From: Phytophthora quininea
Lineage: Eukaryota; Oomycota; Peronosporomycetes; Peronosporales; Peronosporaceae
NCBI GenBank assembly: GCA_011947345.1
Contig: JAAVTG010000581.1
Span: forward strand, 744,001-808,000
DNA: 64,000 nt
Direction: 5' to 3'
A program made the translations under genes and the position numbers. Below are positions 27,893 through 38,473 of this stretch, piece by piece. The notes under the pieces are model-generated. The model had not been told where the DNA came from. It ran no database searches and was given only the letters and a program-made list of their open reading frames with translations. How positions within the stretch are numbered: the stretch's first letter is position 1; every line of letters begins with the position of its first letter.

Positions 27893-29687
27893 CTACAGCC
27901 CAGGCCACGCTATCGCGTTCATCAAGAACTCGACCGTCGCATTCTGTTGGCTCTTGCAGGCAGCGATCAACCCACTATGCATTTTGTCAACGGGGATGGC
28001 TCGAGCCTTGATCAGCAAGTCTTTCACTACGCCAACCTTCCCATAGTCGGCTGCTTGGTAAAACGCGTTCCCAATACCCTCGCGTGAAAGTCGTTGCTCG
28101 TTATACAACGACTTGACCATGTTCACATCCCCTCGCCTAGCCGAGTTGACAAGCTCTTGAGTCATCGCGCTTTCAGAAACCCGTGGATCGGTATGCATGT
28201 GTCACAAGGCTATCCTGCTGTCGCTTGGAGGCAGCCAAGCCTCATTAATCACCGCAGGGGAATACTACCGTTCCTAAACAAGGCCTCTACGATCATCGTA
28301 TGCTCCTTGGAATCGTGATTTGACGCGTTCTTGAACGCAGCGGCGACCGACTGAGCAGACATCGACTGTTTATTCGATAAGAAATTGGGCACAGCGAGGG
28401 TTCCCGCACTCTCAAATGCCGTCGAAATGCCTTGCTACGATGCAAGACTTTTACCAAACCAGAAGGCTACCTTTTCCAGCTCTCGAGAGCACGCAACTGT
28501 CACTAACGCTGCGTCAAACGACGCTGTCGGGTCCTTCCCAGTGTTTAGTAGCATTTCCAAGGCTTGGACCTGGTCAGATTGGGCAGCACTTACGAACGCA
28601 GCACCAATGTCCTTCGGATCGTTAAGACCGATTTTGCATGGGTACTCGACGCCATTAAGCTTCCCGAGTCGTGCTAAGTGACTCAACAAGCCTTCTTTAT
28701 TGCCTTCAAAATGAGGGTACGCCTTGGCGATCATCTTCACAAAATCCTTCCACCCTGCACGCATGGCCGTCTCCTTGGCCTCGTCCAAGTTCCAGGCGTA
28801 TTTGTCGCACTTTAGCAGATATTTCACTACTTCGGTGCGTCCTTTTCCATGGCAAGTTGCAGTGCCGAGGTCTTGCCATTCATCGGACGCGTCGGTTCTC
28901 CGTCGTCGTAATTGAACCTGTAGCTGTAGCCAAAGTTCGTCAGGAGTTCTACGATCTCGAGATTCCCTGCAGCCGCCGCCGCATTCAACACTAAGAAAAG
29001 AGGCTCCTTGGTTTCGTCCGCATCCGCCGCCACGTACATGTATTCATCGAACCCTGAGTCTTCTCCTCTGTCCACGTACGTCTTCGGCAGCAAGTACTTG
29101 AATAGTTCGATATGGCCATGTTCAGCAGCTGCAGCCGTCAGAGTCATGATCTCATCGAGCTTAAAGTACTCGATCTCGTTGTCTTCACAGTCAGCGCCAA
29201 AGATCTCTGGCATGAGCAGTTTGACAGTGTCCAAGTGGTTCTTCTCGACAGCAGCCAGAGCTGCTTGGAGAGCACTCTCTGTGCTGCGTAATATTCTCTG
29301 TAGTTGTCCTCGTCCGGGACTCGGATCTGTGGCAGCAACAGCTTGCCTTGCCATGGGCAGCAGCGACCTCGACAGCCTTCTGCAGGCAGTTGAATCTGGA
29401 GATTAGTTGCTGTAGCCACTGGGTTTGGTCTGTGGTCACTGCAGTCCGCAGGGCCTCCTCAGGAGACATGGATAGCGTTTGTATTGAAGTTACAGCGTGA
29501 GGAAGAGCTTGGATCTTCACTGGGAGGCATTGAGCAGTTGATGACTGTTGACAGGGGCCTCCTGCCGCTGCTTCTTGCTGTTCTCCTTGTCTTCTGTAGG
29601 TGGGGCAAAGCGCTTCAGGGGCTCTGGAGAGGCGAATGGCGGGTGCAGGAGGAGGGAAGTGACGTCTTCCGAACTGCTTCGATTCAT
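27893..29687 (-). pseudogene. ankyrin-repeat protein E, multiply frameshifted
   Basis: ATG at 29687 (MNRSSSEDV) is followed by a basic NSKKQRQEAP stretch. After a shift near 29520 comes the subfamily motif IQALPHAVTSIQTLSM. Repeats include TAAAAEHGHIELFKYLLP, LNAAAAAGNLEIVELLTNFG, AFVSAAQSDQVQALEML and LVNSARRGDVNMVKSLYNEQ. Frame changes lie near 29350, 28830 and 28300. The last repeat ends at 27893 without the usual C-terminal signature, so the 3' end may be truncated. Confidence 0.85.
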
Positions 29688-29875
29688 CTTCGACGCCAAA
29701 AGCTGGAATAACACTTCAAAGATATTTTTCTTTAATTGCGTGTCATTTTTATGAAGTACTGGCAGCTCAGCTTACCTTGTACCTGCTCTCATTATCTGTC
29801 GTCTCTGGTTAATCAACTTAAATTTCTTTCTCATTATCTGTCGTAGCGTCTAGCTCCTCTATCAATGCATTAGAC

Positions 29876-30837
29876 GGCCAATCCCCACCCTCGCATACAG
29901 TCTTCACAAGTTTGCTCATGCATTGCCAAGCAGAAACTGTGTGATTTCGAGCTGTCCATTGCCAACTGCAGAGGAAAAGCCTGTGTCGGTTGCCTCTGGA
30001 GACACGAGCTTCTTGCTACACACCAGCCGAACAGCCTTGATCGGCCCATGGAATTCAAAGCAGATCGTCATGCCGAACCTCTTATCGCAGTGCTGCGGGC
30101 ATTAACGCGTGCTCAGCAACAAGTCCACCACTTCATAGCACTCCCGGTTCACTGCACTCCAGAACGCAGAATCGATGGCCCCCGATGTATTTGACTCGCT
30201 CACTCGAGCTTTCCGAGCCATTCTTCTCAACACGTGCTCCGAGTCCTCGAAAATGATACTGCTGAACGAGTCGTACAGAAGTTTAGCTGGTTGATACTTG
30301 CCGAGGTGCATGAGGTGCATGGCCTCCTCGAAAGCTGCTTCCCGGTCCCAAAGAAGCAAACTTCCATACAGTAGTTATTCCATAACAGCCACCTGGTCGC
30401 CCCGAATCGCAAGTGAGGGCGCCTTGCATCGCTCTTTCTCCCAGTCGCGCTGGTAGTCGCCTCGGATCGAGTCGTCGATCCAGAAGCCGGCGATGTCGCT
30501 GTACCCATTCTCCGCCGCGATCTTCCAAGACTCGCCACGACAACATACAGCGCACCGCCCAGTCGATCCCGTCATCCTTCACTTCCATGAGATCCGATAG
30601 CAGATGCTCGACGACATTGAGGCGCCCATTTCGAGCTGCCGCCTCAGTGGCGAGGGCACGAGGCTCCCAAATATCGAACATCTCTACGTAGTCGGCATCG
30701 TCGTCACTGTCTTCTCCTCCGTCCTCATTTTCCGAGCTAGAATCGTTCTCCGCTGCAGAGTCTTCCCCTTCACAGCAGTAGAATCGATGAATTAGTTGCT
30801 TGAGTATGTCCAGTTGACCTGCCGAAGCAGCTCCCAT
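29876..30837 (-). pseudogene. ankyrin-repeat protein F, left palindrome arm, 5'-truncated
   Basis: Fragment from about MGAASAGQLDILKQLI (30837), through an acidic Ser/Asp/Glu stretch and AAARNGRLNVVEHLLSDL, to AAFEEAMHLMHLGKYQPAKL and a C-terminal GDWPS motif. No ALPHV or KRxR N-terminus is found upstream, where the palindrome continues into unrelated DNA. Frame changes occur near 30540 and 30390. The mirror copy is at 36944-37904. Confidence 0.75.
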
Positions 30838-31316
30838 CGACTTGACGCTGCGCCAGGAGGGGACGGCATGGCGTCAGATGCACTCCAGCGAGAAAGGATC
30901 CTACCTTAGTAGACCTGGGCTTGACAAGAAGAAGACAGCCTCGACATGCACATACAAACTGCATCTTGTACTTCGCCACTTTGTGCCATCATGAAATCCT
31001 ACAGCAAGCAACACATCAAGGCACAGCTCATCGCGGGGTTAAATCGTGGCAACTGTGTGGCGCGGCTGGCAGTGGCTCCTTTCGGTACGCATGCGATCTG
31101 CCTCGCCGACACGATGGAAGCAAAGTCATTGAGTCTCTGCATGGACCCTCGCGCGTGCGTTGGAGCAATAGAACGACACGACACCGTTCGCGCGCGGCGG
31201 ATGCAGTTAATGTAGAATGGAGCGGCGGGGACGCTTGTCCAGCCAGCCAGTGGTACAGACGTGGAGCTCCACCCAGCTCAAGCGACGATCAGAGTCATGG
31301 GATCATGGTCGGAGGA

Positions 31317-32512
31317 TCATAGTCGTAGGATCATGGTCGGTGGGCTAGGAGGTGTCTCGTTATCGTCGGAAGGCGACGCCATCGCCGTGGAAGTGCTGCC
31401 TTCACTGCTGTTGTTGCTGCCAATTCTGCTTCTTCCCACGTCCACTTCGTCGTTGTTGGGATCACCACAGCTACTGCTTCTCAATTGAGACGGTGCGGTG
31501 CCCTTGCGATGGCCGTGCACAGCGGCATTCACACTAGTGCTCGACAGCAACTTGTTGTCTTGGGTCGATGCAGAGACCGTAGCCTCCTCGGTAGCCATCA
31601 CTGCGTCCACGCTCCCGTCGTGAACGCCGCCGTCGCGCAGTCGATACAGCACGCTGGCGGCAGACGCCGAAGACACGGGCGGCCAGTCCATGATTAAGTG
31701 GCCCACCGACTGCTCTACGCGGGTCTGGAACTTGTGCACCAGCTTCTTCGCGACGTCCTCCGGGAGCTCCGAGCGGTGCTTGAGCGCCGTGCGCTTCAGC
31801 AAGTCCACCAGCTCCGCGAACGTCAGCAGCACGCCCATGTCGGCGCGGGCGTGGATCACGCGCACCACGCCGGCCTCGTCCTCGAACGGGATGTAATTGG
31901 GGTCGCTCGGCAGGCTGGTCTTATGCTGCTGCCGCTTCTTGAGGCGGCGGTGCAGCGCCGCGAAGTGCACGCCGTGGGCCTTGGCGGCGCTGCGTAGACT
32001 CATGCCGTGGATGGCCACGGCCTCCATGGCGCGCTCCCACACCTCGGGCGGCACCATGTTGCTCTGGCGGTAGCTGCGGTCGTTCGAGCTGCCGTCTGAC
32101 TGGCCGCTGGTGCTGCTGCCTGCGCTGGGGCTTCGACGGAGTTGGCGTTCGTCACTGGTTCGGCGGTGAGCCTGGTGGTAGCGAAGCTGTTGCGGAGGTG
32201 GCGGCGGTGGCGAAGACATCAGCTCGCCTTCGCTGGCGGTCGCCTCCACGTCGTTCCACGAGTACGTCGCTCTGCGGTCCATGAGGCTGCGGTCCATGAG
32301 CAGCGCCGACATCGGTGGCGGCGCAGGAGGCTGGCAGTAGTTGCGGTTCTGCTCGGAGCGGACCCAACGGAGCTGCTCTCCACGACACTGCAGCCCTCCG
32401 CGCTCGTACTGCTGCCCCTCGGGTTCGTACTGCTGGCCGTAGCCGCAGTGTGGCTCGTATGGGTCCTGCAGCTTGTACTGGGGCACTGGCATGCTTTCAC
32501 CTACCAGCCTGT

Positions 32513-32547
<35 letters not shown>

Positions 32548-33219
32548 ACGCTGCGCCGGGTCATGCCCGTGACGTCCACGAAGCCGTTCTCGCGCTTGAA
32601 CGCGGTGAGCCAGCCGAGCGACGGAAGTCCGCCGGCAGCGGCCAGTCCCCATTGCGCTGCACGACGGCGCGTGTCACGTCGGCGATGTCGGCGTCTGCGT
32701 AGCCCTCGAGTCGGCCGCTGCGTCCGTAGTCGGCGTCGTCGTCCTGCGGGTGCGGCAGAAAGCGGCCCCGCAGCTGGGCCACCACCTCGTCGTTGAGCTC
32801 CGGCGTGAGCTCGCACCCTGGCGGCGGACTGGTCGCGGTGCGGCCCAGACGCGGCGAGACCGAGGTCACCCCAGGCAGAGGCAGCATGCACGCGTCGCCG
32901 GAGCTGCTGCGGCCGATGGCCAGCGCGTGCAGCCTCGGGAAGATGTAGCCGCCGTCCGAGTCGGCGGTGCTGGTGGTGCTGGCGGTGGCGTCGGAGCGGC
33001 GGCTGTCATTGCTGAGGCTCGAGCCGCAGACGGACGCCGAGCGGCGCGCCGTGGTCTGTTGCTGGCGCACGAGGCGGTGCAGCGCCGACTGCTGCAGGCC
33101 GAAGCGCTGCGCGGCCTGGCGCGTGCTGAGCTGGCGGTCGGCCACGGCGTGCACGGCGCTGGCCCAGTGCTGGTTGGTCACGGCCCCGTGGGGCCGGGGC
33201 TCCAGTCGCGGCGGATCAT
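31317..33219 (-). CDS. protein with two Psq-type helix-turn-helix domains, left arm copy
   Basis: About 630 residues. HTH 1 near the N-terminus is HWASAVHAVADRQLSTRQAA followed by RFGLQQSALHRLVRQQ. HTH 2 near residue 390 is VWERAMEAVAIHGMSLRSAA followed by HGVHFAALHRRLKKRQ. These fit the Psq/CENP-B-like fold used by DNA-binding proteins and some transposases. Between them is an acidic/Pro-rich linker with an Asn-Ser run coded by CAACAG repeats. After HTH 2 is a conserved-looking helical region (LLTFAELVDLLKRTALKHRSE) and a Ser-rich tail. No catalytic domain is visible. This copy has a shift just after the start (a C run near 33190) and another near 32625, but is intact from there to the stop. 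Likely a DNA-binding regulator; target unknown. Confidence 0.7.
32509..32547 (-). repeat. CAACAG-type microsatellite in the HTH gene, left arm
   Basis: GTTGCT repeat on the plus strand, coding Asn-Ser pairs on the minus strand. It is shorter and less regular than the copy in the right arm. Confidence 0.85.
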
Positions 33220-33608
33220 GGGCAAGCGGGTCGAGCGGGCGGCGGTGTCTGAGCTTGCTGCTGCTTGCTTGGCTCCTTGTTGAAGACTGAGCGGAACAAT
33301 GTATGCACCTCAGGGCGACAGGGCGGTCGGCGGCAGTGTAACAGTAGCGGTAGGACGCAACAGGCGACCAAACGCCCCATTTGGTTTGGGCGGGCAGTTC
33401 AGTCTGTTTGACAGGGATATGCTTCGTACTGACTGGCGAATGCAGGCGCGCGGGCTGGGGCCAAAAGAGTGCTGCAGCGCAGGCTCATGACAGGACGGAG
33501 GGCGAGGAAAAGCATTTCGTTGCGCGTCGACACGTTAGCTTCAAGTGGCGAGATCGACAGCAGCCTCTGCTGGATGAGCGGCGCGGAATCTGGGAGGAGG
33601 CCCGCTGG

Positions 33609-34166
33609 AGTTGGTGCAGAATTTCCTCCTTTTTCACGTGCCACCCTGTTCTAGCTGAGCTATGAAGTGTCTGAGCACTGCAGCCGTTCGAAAGACCCAG
33701 AATCGCACGTCTGTGAGCTTGTCTAACGCTCTCGTCATTGTTCTATTTGTTTGACGTCACCGGAGACCCACCAGCGTCTCCAATTCTCAGCCATATCGAA
33801 CGGGTGTCTTGAAACTTCAGCCAGTGAAGAGCTGCATGCAGGGTTCGCTCTGGTTCGGCGGCGTTTTCAAGCCAGTAAGTTGAAAGATCCGTGCGAATTA
33901 AGTTTGAGCATATCCAAACGCGTTCGAGCTGCGAAGGACAAGAATTCCGTTCAAAGTTTGAGCAGCACATTGCCGTTCGTTCAGACCGGAGCATGGCTCA
34001 TTGTCGACACCTTCCATCGGATAAGATTGAAGACGCAGGCGGGCGTCCGAATCTTTCCACAAAAAGCGGAACGATGACGAATTGCACACCAAAGGAAGAC
34101 GCTCGTTCGACGGGAGCCTTTGGCATCTGCATTCGTGGGCTCGACTCGCCAGTGCTCGAAGCCGTC
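33609..34166. other. palindrome spacer, no gene recognised
   Basis: 558 bp of unique sequence between the two arms, centred between the divergent HTH genes. No family motif in any frame. It and the arm ends would form a shared upstream region of about 1.3 kb for the two HTH copies. Confidence 0.7.
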
Positions 34167-34553
34167 CAGCGGGCCTCCTCCCAGATTCCGCGCCGCTCAT
34201 CCAGCAGAGGCTGCTGTCGATCTCGCCACTTGAAGCTAACGTGTCGACGCGCAACGAAATGCTTTTCCTCGCCCTCCGTCCTGTCATGAGCCTGCGCTGC
34301 AGCACTCTTTGGCCCCAGCCCGCGCGCCTGCATTCGCCAGTCAGTACGAAGCATATCCCTGTCAAACAGACTGAACTGCCCGCCCAAACCAAATGGGGCG
34401 TTTGGTCGCCTGTTGCGTCCTACCGCTACTGTTACACTGCCGCCGACCGCCCTGTCGCCCTGAGGTGCATACATTGTTCCGCTCAGTCTTCAACAAGGAG
34501 CCAAGCAAGCAGCAGCAAGCTCAGACACCGCCGCCCGCTCGACCCGCTTGCCC

Positions 34554-35232
34554 ATGATCCGCCGCGACTGGAGCCCCGGCCCCCACGGGGCCGTGACCAA
34601 CCAGCACTGGGCCAGCGCCGTGCACGCCGTGGCCGACCGCCAGCTCAGCACGCGCCAGGCCGCGCAGCGCTTCGGCCTGCAGCAGTCGGCGCTGCACCGC
34701 CTCGTGCGCCAGCAACAGACCACGGCGCGCCGCTCGGCGTCCGTCTGCGGCTCGAGCCTCAGCAATGACAGCCGCCGCTCCGACGCCACCGCCAGCACCA
34801 CCAGCACCGCCGACTCGGACGGCGGCTACATCTTCCCGAGGCTGCACGCGCTGGCCATCGGCCGCAGCAGCTCCGGCGACGCGTGCATGCTGCCTCTGCC
34901 TGGGGTGACCTCGGTCTCGCCGCGTCTGGGCCGCACCGCGACCAGTCCGCCGCCAGGGTGCGAGCTCACGCCGGAGCTCAACGACGAGGTGGTGGCCCAG
35001 CTGCGGGGCCGCTTTCTGCCGCACCCGCAGGACGACGACGCCGACTACGGACGCAGCGGCCGACTCGAGGGCTACGCAGACGCCGACATCGCCGACGTGA
35101 CACGCGCCGTCGTGCAGCGCAATGGGGACTGGCCGCTGCCGGCGGACTTCCCGTCGCTCGGCTGGCTCACCGCGTTCAAGCGCGAGAACGGCTTCGTGGA
35201 CGTCACGGGCATGACCCGGCGCAGCGTCACCG

Positions 35233-35276
<44 letters not shown>

Positions 35277-36464
35277 CTGGTAGGTGAAAGCATGCCAGTG
35301 CCCCAGTACAAGCTGCAGGACCCATACGAGCCACACTGCGGCTACGGCCAGCGGTACGAACCCGAGGGGCAGCAGTACGAGCGCGGAGGGCTGCAGTGTC
35401 GTGGAGAGCAGCTCCGTTGGGTCCGCTCCGAGCAGAACCGCAACTACTGCCAGCCTCCTGCGCCGCCACCGATGTCGGCGCTGCTCATGGACCGCAGCCT
35501 CATGGACCGCAGAGCGACGTACTCGTGGAACGACGTGGAGGCGACCGCCAGCGAAGGCGAGCTGATGTCTTCGCCACCGCCGCCACCTCCGCAACAGCTT
35601 CGCTACCACCAGGCTCACCGCCGAACCAGTGACGAACGCCAACTCCGTCGAAGCCCCAGCGCAGGCAGCAGCACCAGCGGCCAGTCAGACGGCAGCTCGA
35701 ACGACCGCAGCTACCGCCAGAGCAACATGGTGCCGCCCGAGGTGTGGGAGCGCGCCATGGAGGCCGTGGCCATCCACGGCATGAGTCTACGCAGCGCCGC
35801 CAAGGCCCACGGCGTGCACTTCGCGGCGCTGCACCGCCCTCAAGAAGCGGCAGCAGCATAAGACCAGCCTGCCGAGCGACCCCAATTACATCCCGTTCGA
35901 GGACGAGGCCGGCGTGGTGCGCGTGATCCACGCCCGCGCCGACATGGGCGTGCTGCTGACGTTCGCGGAGCTGGTGGACTTGCTGAAGCGCACGGCGCTC
36001 AAGCACCGCTCGGAGCTCCCGGAGGACGTCGCGAAGAAGCTGGTGCACAAGTTCCAGACCCGCGTAGAGCAGTCGGTGGGCCACTTAATCATGGACTGGC
36101 CGCCCGTGTCTTCGGCGTCTGCCGCCAGCGTGCTGTATCGACTGCGCGACGGCGGCGTTCACGACGGGGCGTGGACGCAGTGATGGCTACCGAGGAGGCT
36201 ACGGTCTCTGCATCGACCCAAGACAGCAAGTTGCTGTCGAGCACCAGTGTGAATGCCGCTGTGCACGGCCATCGCAAGGGCACCGCACCGTCTCAATTGA
36301 GAAGCAGTAGCTGTGGTGATCCCAACAACGACGAAGTGGACGTGGGAAGAAGCAGAATTGGCAGCAACAACAGCAGTGAAGGCAGCACTTCCACGGCGAT
36401 GGCGTCGCCTTCCGACGATAACGAGACACCTCCTAGCCCACCGACCATGATCCTACGACTATGA
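34554..36464 (+). CDS. protein with two Psq-type helix-turn-helix domains, right arm copy
   Basis: Mirror of 31317-33219. The N-terminus is intact here: ATG 34554 gives MIRRDWSPGPHGAVTNQHW and the frame runs through HTH 1, the linker and most of HTH 2. Near 35838 a 2-nt difference from the left arm disrupts the residues after FAALHR. A 1-nt difference near 36168 (GGGGCG against GGGAGCG) breaks the tail. So each arm is broken where the other is whole. The Asn-Ser run is a clean seven-unit repeat here. Confidence 0.7.
35234..35276 (+). repeat. AACAGC microsatellite in the HTH gene, right arm
   Basis: Seven perfect hexamer units coding Asn-Ser repeats; differs in length and regularity from the left arm copy. 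Confidence 0.9.
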
Positions 36465-36943
36465 TCCTCCGACCATGATCCCATGACTCTGATCGTCGCT
36501 TGAGCTGGGTGGAGCTCCACGTCTGTACCACTGGCTGGCTGGACAAGCGTCCCCGCCGCTCCATTCTACATTAACTGCATCCGCCGCGCGCGAACGGTGT
36601 CGTGTCGTTCTATTGCTCCAACGCACGCGCGAGGGTCCATGCAGAGACTCAATGACTTTGCTTCCATCGTGTCGGCGAGGCAGATCGCATGCGTACCGAA
36701 AGGAGCCACTGCCAGCCGCGCCACACAGTTGCCACGATTTAACCCCGCGATGAGCTGTGCCTTGATGTGTTGTTTGCTGTAGGATTTCATGATGGCACAA
36801 AGTGGCGAAGTACAAGATGCAGTTTGTATGTGCATGTCGAGGCTGTCTTCTTCTTGTCAAGCCCAGGTCTACTAAGGTAGGATCCTTTCTCGCTGGAGTG
36901 CATCTGACGCCATGCCGTCCCCTCCTGGCGCAGCGTCAAGTCG

Positions 36944-37904
36944 ATGGGAGCTGCTTCGGCAGGTCAACTGGCATACTCAAGCAACTAATTCATCGATTCT
37001 ACTGCTGTGAAGGGGAAGACTCTGCAGCGGAGAACGATTCTAGCTCGGAAAATGAGGACGGAGGAGAAGACAGTGACGACGATGCCGACTACGTAGAGAT
37101 GTTCGATATTTGGGAGCCTCGTGCCCTCGCCACTGAGGCGGCAGCTCGAAATGGGCGCCTCAATGTCGTCGAGCATCTGCTATCGGATCTCATGGAAGTG
37201 AAGGATGACGGGATCGACTGGGCGGTGCGCTGTATGTTGTCGTGGCGAGTCTTGGAAGATCGCGGCGGAGAATGGGTACAGCGACATCGCCGGCTTCTGG
37301 ATCGACGACTCGATCCGAGGCGACTACCAGCGCGACTGGGAGAAAGAGCGATGCAAGGCGCCCTCACTTGCGATTCGGGGCGACCAGGTGGCTGTTATGG
37401 AATAACTACTGTATGGAAGTTTGCTTCTTTGGGACCGGGAAGCAGCTTTCGAGGAGGCCATGCACCTCATGCACCTCGGCAAGTATCAACCAGCTAAACT
37501 TCTGTACGACTCGTTCAGCAGTATCATTTTCGAGGACTCGGAGCACGTGTTGAGAAGAATGGCTCGGAAAGCTCGAGTGAGCGAGTCAAATACATCGGGG
37601 CCATCGATTCTGCGTTCTGGAGTGCAGTGAACCGGGAGTGCTATGAAGTGGTGGACTTGTTGCTGAGCACGCGTTAATGCCCGCAGCACTGCGATAAGAG
37701 GTTCGGCATGACGATCTGCTTTGAATTCCATGGGCCGATCAAGGCTGTTCGGCTGGTGTGTAGCAAGAAGCTCGTGTCTCCAGAGGCAACCGACACAGGC
37801 TTTTCCTCTGCAGTTGGCAATGGACAGCTCGAAATCACAGTTTCTGCTTGGCAATGCAAGAGCAAACTTGTGAAGACTGTATGCGAGGGTGGGGATTGGC
37901 CGTC
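36944..37904 (+). pseudogene. ankyrin-repeat protein F, right palindrome arm
   Basis: Mirror of 29876-30837. It has its own lesions: a lost base near 36970 (within GGTCAACTGG), a change near 37600 that removes the in-frame VNREC segment, and a missing CA near 37842. The C-terminal GDWPS motif is followed by a diverged tail (SSVLKGALDAMK), closer to the family consensus than the left arm's tail. Confidence 0.75.
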
Positions 37905-37951
37905 TAGTGTATTGAAGGGAGCGCTAGACGCTATGAAGATAACTTGGAAAG

Positions 37952-38293
37952 TCAGTAGCCCTCCCTCACATTTAACGCCTCGCCATACTTCTGGAGATGC
38001 AAGTACCCGTCCTTGTCGATGATGAAGGAGCGGTCATGTTCAGCGGTTCGCTTTTCGTGGTAGTTCTTGAACTCGGGTCGGCCTGTGCTGTCGTTGTCGC
38101 CCTTGTCTTTGAACTTGCCGTCCTTGTTGGGGAGGTACACGTACACGGAGCATTGGCCGTTCGAGTAGTTAGCCACTTTTCGCGGTTCACCTTTGCGGAG
38201 AAAGAGCTCCGTGATCTTGCCGTTGGGGTCTTCAAAGATGATTTTGATTTCTCTCTCGTACTCGCTGTAGAAGTGGGAGTTGTTGTTCCCCAT
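37952..38293 (-). CDS. small protein with N-myristoylation-like start (MGNNNS)
   Basis: Intact 113-residue frame, family not recognised. It begins MGNNNSHF, which fits the N-myristoylation consensus (Gly2, Ser6), suggesting membrane attachment. The rest alternates charged and hydrophobic residues in a beta-rich pattern (IKIIFEDPNG, ITELFLRKGE, SVYVYLPNKDG, SFIIDKDGYLHLQ), with no signal peptide or membrane segment. It lies just outside the right palindrome arm and is divergent from the large Gly/Ala-rich gene, with about 180 bp between their starts, so the two may share a regulatory region. Function unknown. Confidence 0.6.
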   Translation of the reverse strand: MGNNNSHFYSEYEREIKIIFEDPNGKITELFLRKGEPRKVANYSNGQCSVYVYLPNKDGKFKDKGDNDSTGRPEFKNYHEKRTAEHDRSFIIDKDGYLHLQKYGEALNVREGY

Positions 38294-38437
38294 TGCTGGT
38301 CTACTGGGGATGCTTGCGAATTGCCAAGTGGGAGTGTTTGGACTCGAATTGGATCAAGAGTATCGTCTTGCGCATGGTGATTCTGGCCTGTGCCGAAGCC
38401 GTACTCTTCTGGAAATGCTTGCAGTGGGTCTCAACAA

Positions 38438-38449
38438 ATTCACAATTTT
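38438..38449 (+). promoter_or_regulatory. initiator/FPR-like element
   Basis: ATTCACAATTTT, 25 nt before the ATG at 38474, resembles the latter half of the oomycete core promoter. Supported by position and pattern only. Confidence 0.35.
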
Positions 38450-38473
38450 ATTTGCGGCTTCGAACATCGTAGC

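Larger units (their letters stand above)
29876..33608. repeat. inverted repeat, left arm
   Basis: About 3.73 kb that reappears as its reverse complement at 34167-37904. Corresponding positions sum to about 67,775-67,781 along the whole length. Differences seen are scattered 1-2 nt indels, a few substitutions and a CAACAG-type microsatellite length change. Confidence 0.95.
34167..37904. repeat. inverted repeat, right arm
   Basis: Reverse complement of 29876-33608. The right border lies near 37904: up to the shared GGCCGTCTA the arms are almost identical; beyond it similarity drops sharply although a related ankyrin 3' end is still recognisable. Confidence 0.95.

Noticed and set aside
34521..35642. 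Long minus-strand frame in the right palindrome arm (and its mirror at 32142-33283)
   Set aside because: Exact complement of the HTH gene. Its Arg/Ala/Val-rich composition is typical of a shadow of a GC-rich coding strand.
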